Below are positions 5,376 to 11,207 of a stretch of DNA of 17,272 bases, in pieces. This DNA comes from UBA6120 sp964495145. Lineage in GTDB: Bacteria; Bacillota_I; Bacilli_A; RFN20; CAG-826. The DNA is taken from assembly GCA_964495145.1 (NCBI GenBank), contig CAZBUP010000026.1, positions 1-17,272 on the forward strand, read 5' to 3'. Every line of letters begins with the position of its first letter. Position 1 is the stretch's first letter. The translations under genes were made by a program, and so were the position numbers. Under the pieces are notes generated by a model. That model had not been told where the DNA came from and did no database searches. It was given only the letters and a program-made list of their open reading frames with translations.

Positions 5376-5897
5376 ATGTTACGCGAAGCGTTCCTCGCCG
5401 CCCTAGAAAAGGAACTGGCGAGTTTGAGTCCCCGTGCGCGCAAGCGCATCCTTGACGACTATCGAACCATGATTGAAAGAGCCGTTCGCGTCGGACGCGA
5501 CGAAGACGAATTCATCGCCGGACTCGGCGCCGTCGCCGACATTGCCCAAAAGGCCATTCCGAACGTTCCCCCGGTCAATGAAGAACCCTTGTCGCTCAAC
5601 GACCAACTGATCATGGCGTTGACCTATTTCATCGTCGGCATCATCGCCCTCGTTTTAATCGGGGTCGCCTTCGGGATTGGCAGCACCGCCCTGGCCTTAT
5701 TGGCCTCGGGCATCGGCCGGCTGGCCCTAGAAGGCCGTTCAGTCACCGGTGGCAGTTTGACCCTTTACCTCGGACAAATCGCGCTGGCCGCCGGATTGAT
5801 TATGATGCTGGTCGGCGGTTCAATCAAATTCACCGGTCTTTTGCGAAAACTCGTAACCCGGCTCCAAGTCAAACTGGGAGGGTCGCGCCATGAATAA
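5376..5897 (+). CDS. HAAS/DUF1700-type membrane protein
   Basis: 173-residue protein with an N-terminal helical domain of about 60 residues of the kind seen in DUF1700/HAAS proteins: MLREAFLAALEKELASL, a helix with DDYRTMIERA, then a GLGAVADIAQKA turn that matches the usual 'LGSPEEIA' position. Three hydrophobic segments follow at about 77-98, 100-112 and 127-148, and a basic tail. The frame is open up to an ATG at 5307, but the ATG at 5376 is preceded by AGGAGG about 11 nt upstream and begins exactly with the domain, so it is preferred. It overlaps the next gene by 8 bp. Such proteins are often encoded with a PadR-type repressor and a DUF4097 protein; the PadR gene is not present here. Function is unknown; a role in sensing or controlling the envelope is inferred. 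Confidence 0.75.
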   Translation: MLREAFLAALEKELASLSPRARKRILDDYRTMIERAVRVGRDEDEFIAGLGAVADIAQKAIPNVPPVNEEPLSLNDQLIMALTYFIVGIIALVLIGVAFGIGSTALALLASGIGRLALEGRSVTGGSLTLYLGQIALAAGLIMMLVGGSIKFTGLLRKLVTRLQVKLGGSRHE

Positions 5898-6786
5898 AGT
5901 ATTTATCGTCGGATGCATCCTGGCCGTAGGCGGCTTGGCCGCTTCGATCACCGGCAGCCTCGTCGACGGCAAAGAATTTTTCCCGGTGGTCACCGCCGGC
6001 GATTACACCGAAGCGACGCCGCACGTCGAAAACATCGTCGACGTCGATACCATCAGCCTCGATTTAAGCAATCGCTCGATCGACATCGTCACCGCGGATA
6101 CCGACACCATCACCGTGGCCTATTATGAAGCCGAACACGATCAAATCGACGTCACTTTGACAAGCGGCGAATTGATTGTCGCCAGCCAATGGGAATCATG
6201 GTTTTCATTCTTCAGTTGGAATTGGATCATTTCCAATCCGGCGGTTTTGACCGTCACTTTGACGGTGCCGGAAAGTTCTTCCTTGTCGATTGAGGCGACG
6301 ACCTCGAACGGAACCGTCGACGTCGACGAGTTCCTGTCCGTTTCCAATCTGGATTTAGCGACCTCCAACGGCGCCATCACCCTCGATGGGGTGGGGACGG
6401 GGTCCGATATTGACTTATCGAGCCGCAATGGGCGGATTGAGGTGTCGGACGTGACGGTTTCGGGAACGCTGGATATCGATACCAGCAACGGACGCATCGT
6501 CCTGGATGACATTGAGGTGCCTACCCTGTCGGCCCACACCAGCAACGGACCGATCGAAGCCGCGTCGATAACCAGTCAAGACACCCATCTCGACACCAGC
6601 AACGGCAATATCACGGCATCGTTCTCGGGCCAGCTCGACGATTACCGTGTCAATCTGGCGACCTCAAACGGTTCTTACTACATCAACGGGACCAAAGTGA
6701 CCACCAACGCCTATAACACTCATTTGACCGAGCGGATTCGTTTGGAAACCTCGAACGGGACCATTCGTTTGAACTTCCTCGGCTGA
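5890..6786 (+). CDS. DUF4097 beta-solenoid protein with TSNG repeats
   Basis: 298-residue, probably surface-exposed or membrane-anchored protein. A hydrophobic N-terminal segment (FIVGCILAVGGLAASITGSL, 5-24) can be a signal anchor; a lipobox is not convincing although C9 is present. From about 130 on, a TSNG motif recurs eight times, with Gly at residues 141, 161, 181, 201, 220, 239, 261 and 290, that is every 19-22 residues until a longer last step. Each copy is followed by short alternating beta-type sequence, as expected for the coils of a right-handed beta-solenoid. This is the pattern of DUF4097 ('putative adhesin') proteins. A GGGAGGG site and an 8-bp overlap tie its translation to the HAAS gene. 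The true role of the family is not settled; adhesion is a database label, not evidence. Confidence 0.82.
   Translation: MNKVFIVGCILAVGGLAASITGSLVDGKEFFPVVTAGDYTEATPHVENIVDVDTISLDLSNRSIDIVTADTDTITVAYYEAEHDQIDVTLTSGELIVASQWESWFSFFSWNWIISNPAVLTVTLTVPESSSLSIEATTSNGTVDVDEFLSVSNLDLATSNGAITLDGVGTGSDIDLSSRNGRIEVSDVTVSGTLDIDTSNGRIVLDDIEVPTLSAHTSNGPIEAASITSQDTHLDTSNGNITASFSGQLDDYRVNLATSNGSYYINGTKVTTNAYNTHLTERIRLETSNGTIRLNFLG
6301..6759 (+). repeat. Eight in-frame TSNG-coding repeats
   Basis: Blocks such as ACCTCGAACGGA and ACCAGCAACGGA recur about every 57-66 bp inside the DUF4097 gene, with the last interval 87 bp. The codons of the copies differ (TCG, TCC, AGC, TCA for Ser), so these are old protein-level repeats and not a recent DNA expansion. 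Confidence 0.8.
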
Positions 6787-6836
6787 TCAAGCCGGTCGTG
6801 ATATTTGTGCTTTTCTTTCGTGAGGTTTTTTGGTAT

Positions 6837-6869
6837 TGTATTAATGTATCAATAGATACTTAATATACA
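6837..6869. promoter_or_regulatory. Long AT-rich imperfect palindrome upstream of rny
   Basis: Three nested paired blocks: TGTA (6837-6840) with TACA (6866-6869), TTAA (6841-6844) with TTAA (6860-6863), and GTATC (6846-6850) with GATAC (6855-6859) around an AATA loop. One bulged T and one bulged TA interrupt it, giving 13 pairs. No T-run follows. An alternative 7-bp pairing, AATGTAT/ATACATT, also exists (6843-6849 with 6865-6871). It could be an operator or a weak RNA hairpin. Confidence 0.4.
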
Positions 6870-6924
6870 TTCAAAAATCGCCTTCTGAATTTCAAGCCAT
6901 GCTTGTGCAACATAATTTGGGAAC

Positions 6925-6949
6925 ATCGCTTTTCTGCGAAACGATTTTT
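6925..6949 (+). terminator. Weak terminator candidate after the DUF4097 gene
   Basis: ATCG/CGAT plus TTTC/GAAA stem with a 2-nt bulge and a TGC loop, followed by TTTTT (6945-6949). The stem is short and A/T-rich. It is the only terminator-like structure between the DUF4097 gene and rny. Confidence 0.35.
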
Positions 6950-6989
6950 GGGTAATATGGCCTAGCCATTTTATTGTATTTATCGGTCG

Positions 6990-7006
6990 TGGCCGCCCAG
7001 CGGCCA
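6990..7006 (+). promoter_or_regulatory. GC-rich hairpin in the rny leader
   Basis: TGGCCGC-CCA-GCGGCCA is a perfect 7-bp stem with a 3-nt loop, in otherwise AT-rich sequence. It ends 12 nt before the AAAGGA ribosome-binding site (7019-7024) of rny. It is followed by A residues, so it is not a plus-strand terminator. A role in mRNA stability or control of RNase Y level is inferred. Confidence 0.5.
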
Positions 7007-7031
7007 AAAAAGAAAACGAAAGGAAATCATT

Positions 7032-8612
7032 ATGTTAATCGTCTATGCAATGGAAACCGGGTTAGCCGTAGCCCTCATCCTGATTGCCCTTTTCGTCGGT
7101 CTCGGCGGTGGCATCGCCGCTTACGCCTTAGTCCCGTTCTTCAAAGCCAAACGGGCGACGCGTCAAGCCGCGAAGATCATCCGAGACGCCGAAATCCGCA
7201 GCGGACACATCATCAAGAACAGCCAATTGGACGCCAAGCAGCTGACTTACGAGATGAAACAGGAAGCCGAACGGGAAATCAAGGAACGGAAGGCCGAAGT
7301 GGCCGGTGCCGAGAACAAGCTGCTCCAACGCGAGCAAAGCATCGATCGCCGCGACGTCGCCTTGATCAGCAAAGAAAACCTCCTCGAAGAAAAATCCGAC
7401 GCTTTGGCCGCCCGCGTCAAGGAAACCGAGAAAAAGGAAAAAGTCCTTCAGGAGAAACTTGATTCGATCATCACCGAACTCGAGAAAGTCTCTCAAATGT
7501 CGATTGCCGAGGCCAAAACCGAAATCATGGCCCGGGTCGAAAACAAACTCAGCAAAGAAATCGCCATCTTCATCAAAAACAAAGAAGACGAAGCCAAAGA
7601 CACGGCCTTGAGCCAAGCCCAAGAAATATTGGGGATTACCATCAACCGTTACTCCCAAGAATTCACGACCGAACGGACCGTCAGCGTCGTGGCCTTGCCC
7701 AATGACGAGATGAAAGGCCGCATCATCGGCCGCGAAGGCCGCAACATCCGCAGCCTCGAACAACTTCTCGGCGTCGATTTGATTATCGACGACACCCCGG
7801 AAGTGATCACCGTCAGCAGTTTCGATCCGATTCGCCGGGAAATCGCCCGCAAAACGCTCGAAACCTTAATCAAAGACGGCCGCATCCAACCGAGCCGTAT
7901 CGAAGAAGTAGTCGAAAAAGCCAAGAAAGAAGTCGACGAAACGATCAAAACCGCCGGCAAGGAAGCGGCTTTCCGCTTAGGCTTGCCGACGATCCATCCG
8001 GAATTGCTGACCTTGGTCGGCCGGATGAAATACCGAACCAGCTATGGTCAAAACGCCTATGACCACATCATCGAAGTGGCCAAATTGACCGGCATCATGG
8101 CGGCCGAACTCGGCTTGGACCAAACTTTGGCCAAACGGGCCGGCTTGCTCCACGATATCGGCAAAGCCATCGATTTTGAAATGGAAGGCAGCCACGTCGA
8201 ACTGGGAGCCCGCTTCGCCAAGAAGTACGGAGAACCCGATGTCGTCATCAACGCGATCGAAAGCCATCACGGCGACGTCGACGTCAAATACGTCATCTCG
8301 AACTTGGTCATCGCCGCCGACACCTTGTCGGCCGCCCGCCCGGGCGCCCGCAGCGAAACGCTTGAAAATTACATCAAGCGCCTTGAACAATTGGAAAAAA
8401 TCTGCAAGGCCCACGAAGGGGTCGCCCAAAGTTTCGCCATGCAGTCGGGACGCGAAGTCCGAGTGATGGTCATCCCCGAAAAGATCGATGACCTGGCCGC
8501 ATACAAACTGGCCCGCGACATTCGAGAGCAAATCGAAAACGAGATGACCTATCCCGGTCAAATCAAAGTCTCGGTCATTCGGGAATATCGCGCGGTAGAA
8601 ACCGCCAAATAA
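7032..8612 (+). CDS. rny: Ribonuclease Y
   Basis: Membrane-anchored endoribonuclease that starts mRNA decay in Bacillota. The 526-residue protein has the full architecture: N-terminal transmembrane helix (about 10-37), a long charged coiled coil (about 40-190), a KH RNA-binding domain with KGRIIGREGRNIRSLE (228-243), and an HD hydrolase domain with HDIGKA and metal ligands H374 and D375, plus ESHHGDV at 410-416. Length is like that of B. subtilis RNase Y (520). AAAGGA lies 7 nt before the ATG. The leader holds a GC-rich hairpin. The stop is 3 nt before ymdB. Linkage to ymdB and to a YlbF/YmcA-family gene in the same unit fits their known partnership in RNA processing. Confidence 0.98.
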   Translation: MLIVYAMETGLAVALILIALFVGLGGGIAAYALVPFFKAKRATRQAAKIIRDAEIRSGHIIKNSQLDAKQLTYEMKQEAEREIKERKAEVAGAENKLLQREQSIDRRDVALISKENLLEEKSDALAARVKETEKKEKVLQEKLDSIITELEKVSQMSIAEAKTEIMARVENKLSKEIAIFIKNKEDEAKDTALSQAQEILGITINRYSQEFTTERTVSVVALPNDEMKGRIIGREGRNIRSLEQLLGVDLIIDDTPEVITVSSFDPIRREIARKTLETLIKDGRIQPSRIEEVVEKAKKEVDETIKTAGKEAAFRLGLPTIHPELLTLVGRMKYRTSYGQNAYDHIIEVAKLTGIMAAELGLDQTLAKRAGLLHDIGKAIDFEMEGSHVELGARFAKKYGEPDVVINAIESHHGDVDVKYVISNLVIAADTLSAARPGARSETLENYIKRLEQLEKICKAHEGVAQSFAMQSGREVRVMVIPEKIDDLAAYKLARDIREQIENEMTYPGQIKVSVIREYRAVETAK

Positions 8613-8615
8613 CCC

Positions 8616-9404
8616 ATGAAAAGAATTCTTTTCATCGGCGACATCGTAGGGCAAAAGGGACGGGAAGCCGTCTCTTTTCACCTCGCGGCCCTGAAAAAGA
8701 AATACCAACTGGATTTCGTCATCGCCAACGGGGAAAATGCCACCCATGGCAAGGGATTGATCCAACATCATTACGAGCGGCTCCTGAATGACGGGATCGA
8801 TTGCATCACGCTCGGGAACCATTACGATGCCAAAAGCGAAATCCGCCACTATCTCGACGGGGCCTTGAGCCTCGTGCGACCCTTGAACCTCAAAAAGGAA
8901 TACCCCGGCGTCGGCACGACCGTTTTCAAAGACGACCGTTTTTCGATTCGGATTACCAACCTGCTCGGCCAAGCCTTTATGACCGAAGAGGTCCTCAATC
9001 CGTTCGACAGTCTTCAAAAAGTGCTGGAAAAAGAAGAAAAAACCGACATCCATATCGTGGATTTCCATGCCGAAGCCACCGGGGAGAAATACGCCGTGGC
9101 CTACGCCTTCGACGGGCAAATCAGCGCCCTGATCGGCACCCATACTCATGTCCAAACCCGCGACGCCCGCATTTTGCCAAAGGGCACCGGATACATTTCT
9201 GACGTCGGGATGACCGGACCTTATGACGGGATCCTTGGCGTGGCTCCCGAGGCCATCATCAAAAAACTGTGGCATGACGAGAAAGTCGTCTTCACCTTGG
9301 ACACTGGGCCGGAAACGATCTTGTCGGCGGTGGTTTTATCCATCGACGAAACGACCGGGAAAACCATCGACATCACCCCGGTCTATCTCGTGGAGACGCG
9401 TTAA
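8616..9404 (+). CDS. ymdB: YmdB metallophosphoesterase (2',3'-cyclic-nucleotide phosphodiesterase)
   Basis: Di-metal phosphoesterase; B. subtilis YmdB hydrolyses 2',3'-cyclic nucleotides and affects biofilm and motility choice, with links to RNase Y. The 262-residue protein shows the family metal ligands: D9 (FIGDIVG), E40-N41 (NGENATHGKG), N68-H69, H151 (DFHAEATGEK), H176 and H178 (IGTHTHVQT), followed by YISDVGMTGPYDGILG. The third motif reads GNHYDAK where relatives have GNHTWD plus a residue, a one-residue contraction that leaves the His in place. The ATG lies 3 nt after the rny stop and has no visible Shine-Dalgarno; a small hairpin (GCGGT-AGAA-ACCGC, 8592-8605) occupies that place. Translation is probably coupled to rny. 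Confidence 0.95.
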   Translation: MKRILFIGDIVGQKGREAVSFHLAALKKKYQLDFVIANGENATHGKGLIQHHYERLLNDGIDCITLGNHYDAKSEIRHYLDGALSLVRPLNLKKEYPGVGTTVFKDDRFSIRITNLLGQAFMTEEVLNPFDSLQKVLEKEEKTDIHIVDFHAEATGEKYAVAYAFDGQISALIGTHTHVQTRDARILPKGTGYISDVGMTGPYDGILGVAPEAIIKKLWHDEKVVFTLDTGPETILSAVVLSIDETTGKTIDITPVYLVETR

Positions 9405-9405
9405 G

Positions 9406-10845
9406 ATGGCCATCAATCTAAAACAGACCCCCGACCTGGCTTTGGCCCGGTCGCGCCTGCACCATAACGTTTTGATCGTCCATGACGAGATTGCCGTGAG
9501 CCAAAGGCTCAAGGACATCGCCTCGGGCAAGCGTTACTTCATCCGGACCTATGGTTGCCAAGCCAACGTTCGCGACGAGGAAACGATGCGCGGTCTTTTG
9601 GAAGCGGCCGGTTTCACCAACGCCGCCTCGGAAAATGACGCCGACCTCGTCATCTTGAATACCTGTGCCGTGCGCGAAAACGCCGAGGACAAAGTGTTTG
9701 GCGAAATCGGGGTCTTGAAAGGAATCAAGTCCCATAAGAAGGATTTGGTCATCGCCATCGGCGGCTGCATGGTCCAGCAAGCCCATATCGTGACCTCGAT
9801 CGTCGACAAATACCGTCACGTCGATCTCTTATTCGGCACCCACAACATCCATCAGCTCCTCGACATGCTCGAAGAAGTCTATGTATCCAAGACGCGGCTG
9901 GTCGACGTGCCGTCAATAGCGACCTTCGCCCATGAGAATTTGCCGACCAAGCGCCTCCAATCCCACAAGGCCTATGTCAACATCATGTATGGCTGCGACA
10001 AGTTTTGCACCTACTGCATCGTGCCGTATACCCGGGGCCGGGAACGCTCCCGTTCGCGTGATGACGTCTTATCGGAATGCCGCTCGCTTGTCGCTCAAGG
10101 ATACCAAGAAATCACCCTGTTGGGCCAAAACGTCAACGCTTACGGAAAAGACCTTGGTGGCGATTACGATTTCGCCCATTTGCTTGAAGACGTGGCCTTG
10201 ACGGGCATCCCCCGCCTGCGTTTCACCACCTCCCATCCCTGGGATTTTTCCTCATCCATGATCGAAGTCATCGCCAAATATCCCAATATCATGAAGGCAA
10301 TCCACTTGCCGGTCCAATCGGGCCACGATCACGTCCTGCGCTTGATGGGACGCCGCTACACGCGAGCCCAATATTTGGCGCTTGTCTCCGAAATGACGAA
10401 AAAAATTCCCGGGTTGACGCTGACGACCGACATCATCGTCGGGTTTCCCAACGAGACCGAGGAAGAATTCGATGCCACGCTATCGCTCGTCGAAGCAGTC
10501 GGTTACGACGGGGCCTTCACTTTCATCTATTCGCTGCGGCGAGGAACCCCGGCTGCCCGCATGGCCGATAACGTCACCGATGCGGTCAAACATGAGCGTT
10601 TCTTGCGCTTAGTAGCCACGGTCGAACGCGGGGCCGAAATCAAAGCCGCGGCGATGGTCGGAACGATTCAAAAAGTCTTGGTCGACGGCTATTCCAAGAA
10701 AAACGAATCCGTCCTGTCGGGATATACCGAAGGCAATAAATTGGTCCACTTCCAAGGAGAAGCCACATTGATTGGAACCATCGTTAACGTTAAAATCAAC
10801 GAATCGCATCTTTATTCGTTTAAGGGACAATTGCTTCATGATTGA
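9406..10845 (+). CDS. miaB: tRNA-2-methylthio-N6-dimethylallyladenosine synthase MiaB
   Basis: Radical-SAM methylthiotransferase that converts i6A37 to ms2i6A37 in tRNAs reading U-starting codons. The 479-residue protein has the N-terminal cluster cysteines C51, C87 and C121 (YGCQAN, NTCAVR, GGCMVQ), the radical-SAM motif C197-x3-C201-x2-C204 (YGCDKFCTYC) and a C-terminal TRAM domain (about 415-478). The segment before C51 is long, as in Bacilli. The open frame reaches back into ymdB, but the ATG at 9406, one base after the ymdB stop and 10 nt after GGAG, is the true start. The usual YSPRxGTPA motif reads YSLRRGTPA. It overlaps the next gene by 8 bp. Its substrate is made by miaA, also in this window. 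Confidence 0.97.
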   Translation: MAINLKQTPDLALARSRLHHNVLIVHDEIAVSQRLKDIASGKRYFIRTYGCQANVRDEETMRGLLEAAGFTNAASENDADLVILNTCAVRENAEDKVFGEIGVLKGIKSHKKDLVIAIGGCMVQQAHIVTSIVDKYRHVDLLFGTHNIHQLLDMLEEVYVSKTRLVDVPSIATFAHENLPTKRLQSHKAYVNIMYGCDKFCTYCIVPYTRGRERSRSRDDVLSECRSLVAQGYQEITLLGQNVNAYGKDLGGDYDFAHLLEDVALTGIPRLRFTTSHPWDFSSSMIEVIAKYPNIMKAIHLPVQSGHDHVLRLMGRRYTRAQYLALVSEMTKKIPGLTLTTDIIVGFPNETEEEFDATLSLVEAVGYDGAFTFIYSLRRGTPAARMADNVTDAVKHERFLRLVATVERGAEIKAAAMVGTIQKVLVDGYSKKNESVLSGYTEGNKLVHFQGEATLIGTIVNVKINESHLYSFKGQLLHD

Positions 10846-11155
10846 CCTTGAAACCCAAATCAAGCAACTCAAGGAAGCCATCGATTCGCTTCCGGAGGTG
10901 ATGGCCTTTTATCAGGCGCGCCAAGCCGTTTTGGCCGATCCCGAATTGCATGAACTCGATGCACAAAAACGCCAGGCTCAGCGGACGATGGCCGAATCCA
11001 TGGGCGACGATGGCGCTTACCAAAGGAACAAGGCCGCTTATCAAGCGGCGGAAACGGCTTATGAGAGCCATCCTTTGGTCAGTAATTATCGGAGACTCCA
11101 CGAAGCGGTTTATCATCTACTCGCGCAGATCAAAGATCTGCTTTTAGTGGAATGA
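10838..11155 (+). CDS. YlbF/YmcA-family regulator, short form
   Basis: 105-residue helical protein of the YlbF/YmcA (DUF964) family. Visible features are IKQLKEAIDSLPEVMAFYQA, then ADPELHELDAQKRQAQRTM, and SHPLVSNYRRLHEAVYHLL near the C-terminus, the usual order of helices. Its place directly after miaB and before mutS is that of ymcA (ricA) in B. subtilis. There RicA, RicF and RicT form a complex that directs RNase Y to certain transcripts. At 105 residues it is shorter than B. subtilis YmcA (143), lacking the C-terminal tail, which in RicA helps hold an Fe-S cluster; no Cys is present here. The ATG overlaps the miaB stop by 8 bp and follows AAGGGA by 10 nt. Whether it is YmcA or YlbF proper cannot be decided by eye. 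Confidence 0.8.
   Translation: MIDLETQIKQLKEAIDSLPEVMAFYQARQAVLADPELHELDAQKRQAQRTMAESMGDDGAYQRNKAAYQAAETAYESHPLVSNYRRLHEAVYHLLAQIKDLLLVE
11125..11145 (+). terminator. Terminator-like hairpin inside the 3' end of the ymcA-like gene
   Basis: GCAGATC-AAA-GATCTGC is a perfect 7-bp stem with a 3-nt loop, followed by TTTT (11142-11145). It lies within the last codons, before the TGA at 11153. The T-run is short, so partial termination is the most that can be claimed. Confidence 0.4.
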
Positions 11156-11178
11156 ATCGCTGAATCCGAGCGACATTA

Positions 11179-11187
11179 TGATAAAAT
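11179..11187 (+). promoter_or_regulatory. Extended -10 promoter for mutS
   Basis: TGA-TAAAAT (hexamer 11182-11187), the same nonamer as in the promoter at 4616-4624. No good -35 is seen. The expected start is about 14 nt before the mutS ATG, and no strong Shine-Dalgarno precedes that ATG. Confidence 0.5.
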
Positions 11188-11207
11188 AAACTGATTAAAG
11201 CCAACGT

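Noticed and set aside
6911..6983. Promoter of rny (CATAAT at 6911, TAATAT at 6953, TATTTA at 6977)
   Set aside because: Each has some similarity to a -10, but none has a convincing -35, and they cannot be ranked by eye. A promoter is likely in this gap but I cannot place it.
7128..7763. 211-residue minus-strand frame very rich in Phe and Asp
   Set aside because: Phe-rich composition is the complement of the Lys/Glu-rich RNase Y coiled coil.
7977..9275. 432-residue open frame on the minus strand opposite rny and ymdB
   Set aside because: It is a mirror of two certain genes with strong codon bias; its product is a low-complexity mix without any family motif, and it has no ribosome-binding site that I can support.
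9223..9405. N-terminal extension of miaB into ymdB
   Set aside because: The 61 extra residues are out-of-frame ymdB sequence; the ATG at 9406 follows a GGAG and fits the family start.
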